DNA from: Pseudazoarcus sp963975885
GTDB taxonomy: Bacteria > Pseudomonadota > Gammaproteobacteria > Burkholderiales > Rhodocyclaceae
Assembly: GCA_963975885.1 (NCBI GenBank)
Contig: CAXBIS010000034.1
Span: 1 to 22,378 of the forward strand
Direction of reading: 5' to 3'
DNA length: 22,378 nucleotides
Part shown: positions 14,792 to 22,152 of the stretch, piece by piece
How the letters are laid out: each line of letters begins with the position of its first letter
Position numbering within the stretch: the stretch's first letter is position 1
Position numbers and translations under genes: made by a program
Notes under the pieces: model-generated
The model's database searches: none
The model's input: the letters and a program-made list of their open reading frames with translations, nothing else
What the model was told of the DNA's origin: nothing

Positions 14792-16010
14792 GCTCGATTC
14801 GCACGCGGCCGGCAACGCCGCGATGCCCGCGCATGCGTGGCGGGTTCTCGTCGTCGATGACGAACCCGAGGTGTTCGCGATTACCCGCCTCGTTCTGGGG
14901 CGCATGCAGTTTCGGGCGCGACCGGTGCATGTCGAGGGCGTTGCGAGTGCGGCAGACGCACGTGAATACCTCGCACGCCATCCCGATACGGCGGTCGTGC
15001 TGCTCGATCTGGTCATGGAAGAGGACGACGCCGGCCTGCATCTGGTCCGCCACATTCGTGAGCGAGCCGGCCTGAGGCACGTGCAGATACTCGTTCGAAC
15101 AGGACATCCCGGGGTCGCACCCGAAGCAGAAGTCATCGCCGCCTACGACATCAACGGCTACTACCTGAAGACGGAACTGACCGCTCAGCGACTGCGTTCG
15201 GCGATCACCTTCGCGTTGCGCAATCTGGAGGCTGTGGGTGCCGCACCAAACCTTTCGTCGGGCGCCGCCAAGGACGTGATGCAACGCTCGATCGAGCGTG
15301 TAACCCGCGCAACCGAAGAACCGCCGTTGGTCGAACCCCGCATGCATCTCGCATCGGGAGAGATCTCTGCGTACGAAGTGATGGTCAGCCCGGTTCGCGG
15401 ACTGGCGCCCGACGAGTTTTCAACAGCCCTGGAAAGATTGTCACCAGCGGTCGGTCTGGCCTGGGATCGACGACTGATCGGCATGTTGCCCGACCTCTAC
15501 GCCGCGCTGGTCGGCAAACCGGGGGGAACGCGACTGGCTTTCCGCCTGCTGTCGCTCGGCTTCGGCGGCGAGGACGGGGTCAGGATGTTCGAGGATATGC
15601 TCGATCGAACGGGCCTGGCGGCGAGCGCCTTCGAGTTGTGCGTGCCCGAACATGGGCTTTCAGACTGGTCCGAACGATGTGCCTCACTGCGCAAACGCGG
15701 GGTGATCCTGACGCTCGACGGTGTCGGCCTGGGTGCGTTGTCACTGCCCGAGATCCAGCGATTCCGGCCCGATATCGTCGCCCTCCACCCGGCGATCGTC
15801 GGGCATGTCAGCGAGGATGCCGAAAGAGCGGCGATCGTGCGTAGCGTGGTCGCGCTCACCCACACTCTGGGCGCGCACTCGCTCGCACGCGGCGTCGTCT
15901 CGACCGATGACATCCAGTTCTGCAAGTGGGAGGGCTGCGAGTTCGTCCAGGGGCCCGCGGTGTCACCCGCCGTCGACATCGCCCCTGCGTTCCCACCGCA
16001 TCTGCACTAA
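14772..16010 (+). CDS. Response regulator with degenerate EAL-like output domain
   Basis: A 412-aa protein. The receiver domain spans about residues 23-152: acidic pair in VLVVDDEPEVF (D29, D30), phospho-acceptor D79 in VVLLDLVME, and K133 in YYLKTELTAQRL. The segment after the lysine resembles receivers that precede DUF3369 phosphodiesterases. Residues about 180-405 follow the layout of an EAL domain, but the signature EAL is EVM (202-204). The usual DDFGTGYSSL loop reads LDGVGLGALSL (315-325), and the lysine of the KID motif is lost (IVALHPAIV). It should therefore not hydrolyse cyclic di-GMP; binding or protein-protein output is more likely. There is no DNA-binding domain. ATG 14772 lies inside the end of the kinase gene (20 bp overlap) with only a weak ribosome-binding site, so translation is coupled. 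It is the cognate partner of the permease-kinase. Confidence 0.85.
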   Translation: MNHDRDELDSHAAGNAAMPAHAWRVLVVDDEPEVFAITRLVLGRMQFRARPVHVEGVASAADAREYLARHPDTAVVLLDLVMEEDDAGLHLVRHIRERAGLRHVQILVRTGHPGVAPEAEVIAAYDINGYYLKTELTAQRLRSAITFALRNLEAVGAAPNLSSGAAKDVMQRSIERVTRATEEPPLVEPRMHLASGEISAYEVMVSPVRGLAPDEFSTALERLSPAVGLAWDRRLIGMLPDLYAALVGKPGGTRLAFRLLSLGFGGEDGVRMFEDMLDRTGLAASAFELCVPEHGLSDWSERCASLRKRGVILTLDGVGLGALSLPEIQRFRPDIVALHPAIVGHVSEDAERAAIVRSVVALTHTLGAHSLARGVVSTDDIQFCKWEGCEFVQGPAVSPAVDIAPAFPPHLH

Positions 16011-16042
16011 CCCTGATCGCCCGATGCACTGCGTTTTTCGAT

Positions 16043-16109
16043 TCACCCATTCGGGTGAGAGCGAATCCTCGATGGGGGTGATTCCCCGACCTTGAGCCTT
16101 GCCTAAGAT
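16043..16109 (+). promoter_or_regulatory. fmdA promoter with shared GGGTGA activator module
   Basis: Perfect palindrome TCACCC-attc-GGGTGA (16043-16058), 17 nt containing GAATCCTCGA, GGGTGATTC (16076-16084), a -35 position ATTCCC (16081-16086), a 17-nt spacer and -10 TAAGAT (16104-16109). The two GGGTGA copies are 23 bp apart. The order and spacing match the amiS promoter almost exactly. The predicted leader is about 70 nt. Confidence 0.65.
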
Positions 16110-16185
16110 GGTTTCGTGATCGACATGGCTGCACGAAGCGGTCGGCGATCTCACTTTCATGACATTGGCCAAGGAGGAGACAACC

Positions 16186-17415
16186 ATGGCGGAGACTCTC
16201 GTAAAGGTAGATCTGAACCAGTCGCCCTACGACAACGACATGATTCATAACCGCTGGCACCCTGACATTCCGATGGCCTGCTGGGTGAAGCCGGGCGACG
16301 ACTTCATCCTCGAGACCTACGACTGGACGGGGGGCGCCATCGCGAACAACGACGATGCCTCTGACGTGCGCGACGTCGATCTCACCACGGTCCACTTTCT
16401 GTCGGGACCGGTCGGCGTTGAAGGTGCGGAACCCGGAGATCTGCTGGTCGTCGATCTGCTCGACGTCGGGGCCAAGGAAGAGAGCATGTGGGGCTTCAAC
16501 GGCTTCTTTTCCAAACAGAACGGCGGCGGCTTCCTGACCGAACACTTCCCCGAGGCGCAAAAGAGCATCTGGGACTTCCATGGCCTGTTTACATCCAGCC
16601 GTCACGTTCCCGGAGTGCGCTTTGCGGGCCTGATCCATCCCGGTCTGATCGGCTGCCTGCCGGACCGCAAGATGCTCGACATGTGGAATACGCGCGAGAA
16701 GGGACTGATCGATACCGACCCCGATCGCGTGCCTCCGCTGGCGGCGCCACCGAGTGCGCCCACCGCCCACATGGGCAAGATGAACGGCGACTCGCGTGAC
16801 AAGGCGGCTGCCGAGGGCGCGCGCACCGTTCCGCCACGCGAGCATGGCGGCAACTGCGACATCAAGGATCTGTCGCGGGGTTCGCGCATTTTCTTTCCCG
16901 TGTATGTGAAGGGCGGCGGTCTGTCAGTAGGGGATCTGCACTTCTCCCAGGGCGACGGCGAGATCACGTTCTGCGGCGCCATCGAGATGGCCGGCTGGGT
17001 GCACATGCGTGTATCGCTGATCAAGGGCGGGATGGCCAAGTACGGCATCAAGAATCCGATCTTCAAACCCAGCCCGATTACCCCGGACTACAACGACTAC
17101 CTGATCTTCGAAGGCATTTCGGTCGACGAAAGCGGCAAACAGCACTATCTCGACGTGCACATCGCTTACCGGCAAGCCTGCCTCAATGCAATCGAATATC
17201 TGAAGAAATTCGGCTACACCGGAGCCCAGGGCTACGCGATTCTCGGCACGGCACCGGTACAGGGGCACATCAGCGGCGTGGTCGACATTCCGAATGCCTG
17301 CGCGACACTGTGGTTGCCGACCGAGATCTTCGAATTCGACATCAACCCGAGCACACAAGGGCCGGTCAAGCACATCGCCGGCGGAGTGGACGTGCCGCTT
17401 GCTCCTGACCTTTGA
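16186..17415 (+). CDS. fmdA: Formamidase (FmdA, acetamidase/formamidase family)
   Basis: A 409-aa cytoplasmic amidohydrolase close in length and sequence style to FmdA of Methylophilus, which converts formamide to formate and ammonia. The start region MAETLVKVDLNQSP and YDNDMIHNRWHPDIPM, the block GAEPGDLLVVDLLDVG (about 82-97), SRHVPGVRFAGLIHPGLIGCLP (about 140-161), EHGGNCDIKDLSRGSRIFFPV (about 223-243), and GDLHFSQGDGEITFCGAIEM (249-268) are family hallmarks. The last matches GDPHASQGDSELCGTAIE in the two other family members here. ATG 16186 follows AAGGAGGAG. There is no signal peptide. It has its own activator-type promoter after the two-component genes and is followed by a strong hairpin and fmdB. 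It supplies ammonia nitrogen, and formate as a possible electron donor. Confidence 0.95.
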   Translation: MAETLVKVDLNQSPYDNDMIHNRWHPDIPMACWVKPGDDFILETYDWTGGAIANNDDASDVRDVDLTTVHFLSGPVGVEGAEPGDLLVVDLLDVGAKEESMWGFNGFFSKQNGGGFLTEHFPEAQKSIWDFHGLFTSSRHVPGVRFAGLIHPGLIGCLPDRKMLDMWNTREKGLIDTDPDRVPPLAAPPSAPTAHMGKMNGDSRDKAAAEGARTVPPREHGGNCDIKDLSRGSRIFFPVYVKGGGLSVGDLHFSQGDGEITFCGAIEMAGWVHMRVSLIKGGMAKYGIKNPIFKPSPITPDYNDYLIFEGISVDESGKQHYLDVHIAYRQACLNAIEYLKKFGYTGAQGYAILGTAPVQGHISGVVDIPNACATLWLPTEIFEFDINPSTQGPVKHIAGGVDVPLAPDL

Positions 17416-17434
17416 CTGTCTGAGCACCATCCGG

Positions 17435-17464
17435 AAGGCATCGCGACCCAAGTCGCGATGCCTT
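17435..17464 (+). terminator. Strong hairpin between fmdA and fmdB
   Basis: A 13-bp perfect stem (17435-17447 with 17452-17464) with a CCAA loop, 20 nt after the fmdA stop, followed by GTTCG rather than a U-run. It would end or stabilise most fmdA transcripts and let a fraction read into fmdB, whose ribosome-binding site lies 17 nt further on. Confidence 0.75.
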
Positions 17465-17495
17465 GTTCGAGCAGATTTACGGAGGTCATCCAGAA

Positions 17496-17840
17496 ATGCC
17501 CGTCTACGAGTTCCTTTGCGATGCATGTGGCGATTTCACGCAAGTACGTCGCGTGAGTGATCGCGATGCCGCCTGCAACTGCCCCCAATGCGGCCGACTT
17601 GCGGCAAGGGTGCTGCTGACCGCACCCAAGCTGGGCGTCATGTCCTCGGCCCAACGGGCCGCGCACACGACCAACGAGCGCTCGGCACACCAGCCACTGA
17701 CTTCAACCGAATACAAGGAACGTCACCGTCACGGCCCCGGATGCGGTTGCTGCAACGGTGCGAAGAATCGCAAGACGAACGTAACGGCCGATGGTGCGAA
17801 GAGCTTCCCGGGGACGCGCCCGTGGATGATCAGTCACTGA
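17496..17840 (+). CDS. fmdB: FmdB family zinc-ribbon protein
   Basis: A 114-aa protein of the FmdB family, named for the putative regulatory protein beside formamidase in Methylophilus. The opening MPVYEFLCDACGDF and a second cysteine pair C29-x2-C32 (CNCPQCG) form a zinc ribbon over residues 8-32. A C-terminal segment RHRHGPGCGCC (76-86) adds a Cys/His cluster, and the end RPWMISH is typical of formamidase-linked members. ATG 17496 begins the conserved MPVYEF motif, with GGAGG about 10 nt upstream. An upstream in-frame ATG (17463) lies inside the hairpin and is unlikely. Its role is not established: regulation or metal/amidase maturation have both been considered. Co-location with fmdA is the main clue. 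Confidence 0.92.
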   Translation: MPVYEFLCDACGDFTQVRRVSDRDAACNCPQCGRLAARVLLTAPKLGVMSSAQRAAHTTNERSAHQPLTSTEYKERHRHGPGCGCCNGAKNRKTNVTADGAKSFPGTRPWMISH

Positions 17841-18264
17841 GCCACGCACCCCCTCCACCGCAAAACCCCTCACCTGACCTCGAGAGTCATTCGTTCGGCA
17901 CTTCGCGACTCGATCTGGAACCTTGCCTTGTCGCGGCAGCAACGCGCGCACGGTACGGCTTTCGATGAATTCGAATGCATCCAAGAGTGCGAGGTAGCGG
18001 CGAGCCTGTTTGCGAACCAGACACGACGACGTCACGCAATCCTGTGCCGTCCGGCTTGTCGGGAGCGAAAAGCCCTTGCACGGCCATTCACGGGATAGAC
18101 TTGTTGGCGCGCTCGAGGACTCGAATCTGGAGTGCGGCCTTCGGAGAATTGAACGACAGCCGGTTCGTCATGAGCGCAAACGGATGAATTTTGGACAGCG
18201 CCCGCAAGAAGGGCGCTGCAGGGCGTGCCGCGAAGACGATGCGCCCCATTCAGTCGGAGAGGTC
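17841..18264. other. Intergenic stretch before the AraC-amidase gene
   Basis: About 424 bp with no convincing gene. Open frames exist on both strands: plus frame 17841-18098 lacks an ATG, and a minus frame from GTG 18035 has only a weak AGGA site. A stem-loop CAGCGCCC/GGGCGCTG (18196-18203 with 18211-18218) lies in the leader. A 12-bp direct repeat GTCATGAGCGCA occurs at 18167-18178 and again at the real start, 18262-18273. The first copy opens a five-codon frame (MSANG, stop at 18185-18187). I found no clear sigma-70 promoter. Confidence 0.45.
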
Positions 18265-20592
18265 ATGAGCGCACGTGCCGAGAGCTTCTCCAGTGACGCC
18301 TATCCGAGCGTGTTGAGGGCACGCGCGTGGTCGGAGGTGCTCGCACGCCTGTATCTGAAGGCCTGCGCCGATTGTCCCGCGGCACGCCTGGTCGGCTTCG
18401 CCACGGTGCGCGATTCGCCTGCCGGTGCGCGCTTCGGCCATCTCAAGGGTGGGGCGCAGACACTCGTATCGCTGGGAGCGGAGTCACGACACGGTGCGAT
18501 CATCGTATTCGTCTGTCACCACGGCGTGGGACGCGTCACGACCGGCGACCGGGATGAGGCGATCGCCGTCGGCGACGGCTTCGTGATGGATGCGCACAGT
18601 GACTGGCGCATCGACTTCGACGCCGACTTTGCTGCGACGGTGGCGGTGCTGGGCGAATCCGGCTTCGCCAGACGAGTGTTGAACACGCGCCGATCCAATT
18701 TCAACTGCATCAGCCGATCCTCGACGCTGGGCGCGGTCGCGGCAGATCTCCTGCGATCGGCAGGCGAGCGTCTCGATGCGCTGGAGCCGGGAGATCTCGG
18801 GCAGGTCGAGTCTGCGCTGACCGGCATGATGCTGCCCGCCCTGGCGCATGAGACGGAGGATGTCGCGGAAAGCGCCTCCACTTCGGTGCAGCTGGCCCAT
18901 CTTCGTCGCGTCTGCCAATTGATCGACTCCCACCTGACGGAGGCCGATCTCGACCTTGCGCGCATTGCGCACGAGGCCCGGTTGTCGCCGCGTTATGTTC
19001 AGCGCCTTTTCTCGGGGGCGGGTACGACCTTCGGCGCGCATGTGCGCAAACGGCGGCTGTATCGATGCCGCAACGATCTGCGCGACCCGGCCCTGTCGCA
19101 TTTTGCGATCGGTGAATTGTGTTTCCGGTGGGGTTTTGGCGATGCGGCCAATTTCACGCGGGCATTCGTGCGCGAATTCGGCTATACGCCCAGTGCCTGC
19201 CGGGTAGCCGCACAGGAGCCGAAGCCGGTGCGCCTGCGCGGGCGGCCGGACTCTGCCGGCGTGCCTTCGCTCAGTGCGCATCCGGGTGCCACGACCCTCA
19301 GGCGGGAGATCGATGCGCAGTATCGCGACGAAGACGGCGCATCGCATCACTACCTGCACGCCACTTCCGAGACCGTGCACTGGGGATATTTCAACCGTTT
19401 CCTCGAACCGGTCGCGCGCGTGCGTTCGGGCGACCGTATCACCATCGAGGCGCTCACCCAGCACGCCACCGATGATGTCGAACGCATGGTGCATGACGAT
19501 CCGGGCGCCGAGAGCGTGTTTCGCTGGGACGCCGGCGGCAAGGCGGTCGAGCGGCGCGGTGCCGGTCCGCTCGACGCGTCGATCTTCGGGCGCGGCGCGG
19601 GCGAGGGCTTTGGCGTGCATGTGTGCACCGGGCCGGTATATGTCGAAGAGGCCGAGCCGGGCGACGTGCTCGAGGTACGCATCGTGGACATCCGTCAGCG
19701 CCCGAGCCGCAACCCGGAGTACGCCGGGCGCAGTTTCGGCAGCAACGCGGCGACCTGGTGGGGTTACCACTATCACGATCTGCTCACCGAGCCACGACCC
19801 CGCGAGGTGGTGACCATCTACGAACTGCATGCGACGGGGTACGACAACTTCGCGCGTGCCGTCTACAGCTTTCGCTGGACACCGCAGACCGATCCTTCGG
19901 GCGTGCGTCACGACACCATCGATTACCCCGGCGTGCCGGTGGATCATTCCACCATCCACGAATGCCATGGCGTGCTCGACGGCGTACGCATCCCGCTGCG
20001 CCCGCATTTCGGCGTGCTGGCTGTGGCGCCACGACAGGAGGTCGACGTCGACTCCATCCCGCCGGGCTGCTTTGGCGGCAATCTCGACAACTGGCGTGCC
20101 GCGCCCGGCGCTTCGCTGTTCCTGCCCGTTGGAGTGCCCGGTGCATTGTTTTCCGTGGGCGACCCGCACGCCTCGCAGGGCGACTCCGAACTGTGCGGTA
20201 CGGCCATCGAATGCTCATTGACGGGCGACTTCGACCTGATCGTGCACAAGGCCTGCGCACTCGAAGGTCACTATCTCGCCGAGCTAGATCATCCGTTCCT
20301 GGAAACTCCCGACGAGTGGGTGATCCAGGGATTGAGTCATCCCAACCACCTGGTCGAACTGGGCCCGGCAGCGCAGACCGAGGTCTACAAACGCGCCTCG
20401 CTCGATCTGGCCATGCGCGACGCGTTTCGCAAGACCCGACGCTTCCTGATGACCGCGCACGGCTTGAGCGAGGACGAGGCCATCTCGCTGTTGTCGGTGG
20501 GGGTGGATTTCGGGGTGACGCAGGTGGTCAACGGCAATCTCGGCGTGCACGCGATCGTGCGCAAGTCGATGCTGCGCGAGCGCGAAGGCTAG
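18265..20592 (+). CDS. AraC-family regulator fused to full-length acetamidase/formamidase domain
   Basis: A 775-aa fusion in one uninterrupted frame. Residues about 10-190 resemble the AraC 'cupin-like' ligand-binding region (HLKGGAQTLVSLGAESRHGAI..., AIAVGDGFVMDAHSDW). Residues about 208-315 are a complete double helix-turn-helix (LDLARIAHEARLSPRYVQRLFSGAG; IGELCFRWGFGDAANFTRAF, then VREFGYTPSACR). A linker of about 40 residues leads to an acetamidase/formamidase domain, about 355-775, with VHWGYF, VHVCTGPVYVEEAEPGDVLE, TWWGYHYHDL, RPHFGVLAVAP and GDPHASQGDSELCGTAIE (from residue 632), the last identical to the standalone paralogue next door. The enzyme half looks intact, not decayed. ATG 18265 follows GGAGAGG; the frame is open upstream (ATG 18184) but without a good site. 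There is no signal peptide, so it is cytoplasmic. It probably regulates the convergent amidase gene or the fmd genes; whether it is catalytic is unknown. Confidence 0.88.
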   Translation: MSARAESFSSDAYPSVLRARAWSEVLARLYLKACADCPAARLVGFATVRDSPAGARFGHLKGGAQTLVSLGAESRHGAIIVFVCHHGVGRVTTGDRDEAIAVGDGFVMDAHSDWRIDFDADFAATVAVLGESGFARRVLNTRRSNFNCISRSSTLGAVAADLLRSAGERLDALEPGDLGQVESALTGMMLPALAHETEDVAESASTSVQLAHLRRVCQLIDSHLTEADLDLARIAHEARLSPRYVQRLFSGAGTTFGAHVRKRRLYRCRNDLRDPALSHFAIGELCFRWGFGDAANFTRAFVREFGYTPSACRVAAQEPKPVRLRGRPDSAGVPSLSAHPGATTLRREIDAQYRDEDGASHHYLHATSETVHWGYFNRFLEPVARVRSGDRITIEALTQHATDDVERMVHDDPGAESVFRWDAGGKAVERRGAGPLDASIFGRGAGEGFGVHVCTGPVYVEEAEPGDVLEVRIVDIRQRPSRNPEYAGRSFGSNAATWWGYHYHDLLTEPRPREVVTIYELHATGYDNFARAVYSFRWTPQTDPSGVRHDTIDYPGVPVDHSTIHECHGVLDGVRIPLRPHFGVLAVAPRQEVDVDSIPPGCFGGNLDNWRAAPGASLFLPVGVPGALFSVGDPHASQGDSELCGTAIECSLTGDFDLIVHKACALEGHYLAELDHPFLETPDEWVIQGLSHPNHLVELGPAAQTEVYKRASLDLAMRDAFRKTRRFLMTAHGLSEDEAISLLSVGVDFGVTQVVNGNLGVHAIVRKSMLREREG

Positions 20593-20603
20593 CGCGCGAG
20601 TTG

Positions 20604-20631
20604 CCCCGACGACTTCATCAAGCCGTCGGGG
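20604..20631. terminator. Bidirectional hairpin between the AraC-amidase gene and the convergent amidase
   Basis: CCCCGACG (20604-20611) pairs with CGTCGGGG (20624-20631) around a 12-nt loop, 11 nt after the stop of the plus-strand gene and 17 nt from the stop of the minus-strand gene. It is well placed to end both transcripts; no long T-run is seen. Confidence 0.6.
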
Positions 20632-20648
20632 TGCTTTGCGGCAAGACC

Positions 20649-22097
20649 TCAGGCGCGCGCCGGGAAGATGTGCTTGGGAACGATGGCGTGCACGCCCCAG
20701 TTGCCGTCCACGACCTGCGTGATGCCGAAGTCGACGGCAATCGACAGCAGCGACACGGCTTCGTCTTCGCCCAGGTTCTGCGTGCGCATCAGGAAGTGAC
20801 GCATCTTGTGGAAGGCGTCACGCAGCGCCAGATCAACGGAAGATTTCGCGAAGATCTCGTTCTGCGCGTCGGCGCCCAGATCACGCAGGTAGTTGGGGTA
20901 GCTGAATCCGTGCAGCACCCACTGCTCGCGCGTCTCCAGCAACGGATAGGCAAGCTCGGCCAGGGGCGAGTTCTCAAGTGTCGCCTTCTTGTGCAGGATG
21001 AACTGGAATACGCCCGTCAGCGAACATTCGATGGCCGTGCCGCACAGTTCGGAGTCGCCCTGCGACGCATGAGGGTCGCCCACCGAGAACAGTCCGCCGG
21101 GGACGGACACCGGGTAATACATGGTCGCGCCCTTGCCCATGCGCCAGTTGTCGATGTTGCCGCCCGTGTAGCTGGGCGGGATCGAATTGACCATGTCGGC
21201 CTCGACCGGCGCCAGCCCCATGGTGCCGAAGTGCGGACGCACCGGGATGCGGATGTCCTTGAGGATGTCGTGTCTGGGCTGGATCGACTTCGGATCCACC
21301 GGAACACCGGGATAATCGATGATCGGGTGGACGATGCCCGACGGATCGGTCTGCGGCGTCCAGCGATAGTTGTAGGCCGCGCGCGCCCAGTTGCGCTCGC
21401 CGCGCGCATCGACCTCATAAATGGTGATGACCTCGCGCTTGACCGGCTCCTCGATCAGGTCTCCGTAGTGAAATCCCCAGTTGGCTGCAGCGTTGGAACC
21501 GAAGGTGCGTCCCTTGAATTGCGGATTGCCCGACTCACGTGGCCACACGTCGAGGATTCGCACTTCGAGGACGTCACCAGGCTCAGCCCCGCGTATCGCG
21601 ATCGGGCCGGTGCAGATGTGCACCCCCTGGCCGCCACCGGCCCCAAGCGGATGATCCATGGGCCCGGCGCCACGCCGGTCGACCGCCTTGCCGTTGGCGT
21701 CCCAGCGAAACACGCTCTCGGCGCCTGGATCTCCCTTGATCATGCGCTCGACGTCGTCGCCGCAGTGATGGGTGAGCGTCTCGATAGTCGCGAAATCGCC
21801 GGATTCGAGTTCGACCGTCGGCTTGAGCGACTTGCTGAAGTAGCCCCAATGCACCGTGTCGGCGGTGGCCGGGATGTGGTAATGCGTGGCCAGCGCCTTC
21901 TCGGTGCGCACGGGGCCACCTCCGGCGAAGGACGAGGCAGCGTGCGCGGACGAGCCGAACGCCCCGAGCGACAGCGCCGTGCCACTGACCAACACATCCT
22001 TCATGAAACCGCGACGCGCCTCGGTGAATTGCTCGACCGCTTGCGCGTCCTGATGCCCATGCGAACAACCTGGCCCGCAACGATGTTCTGACGACAT
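20649..22097 (-). CDS. Acetamidase/formamidase family protein with twin-arginine signal
   Basis: A 482-aa protein. Residues 1-25 are an unusual Cys/His-rich lead (HRCGPGCSHGH, 5-15). Then comes a Tat-type signal: ARRGFMKD (27-34), hydrophobic stretch VLVSGTALSLGAFG, and AHAA cleavage region near residue 53. The enzyme domain runs about 70-482 with VHWGYF, VHICTGPIAIRGAEPGDVLE, NWGFHYGDL, RPHFGTMGLAP and GDPHASQGDSELCGTAIE (from residue 340). Over its length it aligns without large gaps to the fused domain of the convergent gene, with more than half of positions identical in the main blocks by eye. ATG 22097 has GGGAGGA 8 nt upstream. It is predicted to act in the periplasm, hydrolysing a short amide before uptake. 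The substrate is not determinable. It is more distant from fmdA. Confidence 0.9.
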   Translation of the reverse strand: MSSEHRCGPGCSHGHQDAQAVEQFTEARRGFMKDVLVSGTALSLGAFGSSAHAASSFAGGGPVRTEKALATHYHIPATADTVHWGYFSKSLKPTVELESGDFATIETLTHHCGDDVERMIKGDPGAESVFRWDANGKAVDRRGAGPMDHPLGAGGGQGVHICTGPIAIRGAEPGDVLEVRILDVWPRESGNPQFKGRTFGSNAAANWGFHYGDLIEEPVKREVITIYEVDARGERNWARAAYNYRWTPQTDPSGIVHPIIDYPGVPVDPKSIQPRHDILKDIRIPVRPHFGTMGLAPVEADMVNSIPPSYTGGNIDNWRMGKGATMYYPVSVPGGLFSVGDPHASQGDSELCGTAIECSLTGVFQFILHKKATLENSPLAELAYPLLETREQWVLHGFSYPNYLRDLGADAQNEIFAKSSVDLALRDAFHKMRHFLMRTQNLGEDEAVSLLSIAVDFGITQVVDGNWGVHAIVPKHIFPARA

Positions 22098-22126
22098 GAT
22101 GCTTCCTCCCAGTTGGCTGAAACCTC

Positions 22127-22152
22127 ACCGGCGCGAATGCGATGGCGCCGGT
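22127..22152 (-). promoter_or_regulatory. Stem-loop in the leader of the Tat-exported amidase gene
   Basis: ACCGGCGC (22127-22134) pairs with GCGCCGGT (22145-22152) around a 10-nt loop, 30 nt before the start codon and just upstream of the ribosome-binding site. It may tune translation. The rest of the leader to the right edge (22153-22378) has no gene. Its AT-rich part (about 22275-22345) is the likely promoter region, with GCTGAAT occurring at 22284-22290 and 22333-22339, but no clear -35/-10 pair can be fixed. Confidence 0.4.

Noticed and set aside
16021..16110. Riboswitch before fmdA
   Set aside because: The conserved element shared with amiS lies upstream of the predicted -10 and would not be transcribed, so a DNA-binding module explains it better.
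17703..18035. Minus-strand frame of 110 codons with a somewhat protein-like start (KQARRYLALLDAFEFIES)
   Set aside because: GTG start with a weak ribosome site, its second half is antisense to fmdB, and no family is recognised. A degraded gene remnant cannot be excluded.
17841..18098. In-frame continuation after the fmdB stop codon (86 codons), as if fmdB had been shortened
   Set aside because: The fmdB product already ends with the family-typical RPWMISH, so the extension is not needed, and it has no ATG or known motif.
18010..18264. 85-codon N-terminal extension of the AraC-amidase frame
   Set aside because: No good ribosome-binding site at the upstream starts, a stem-loop and low-complexity Arg-rich sequence in the extension, whereas ATG 18265 has GGAGAGG and begins where AraC homology plausibly starts.
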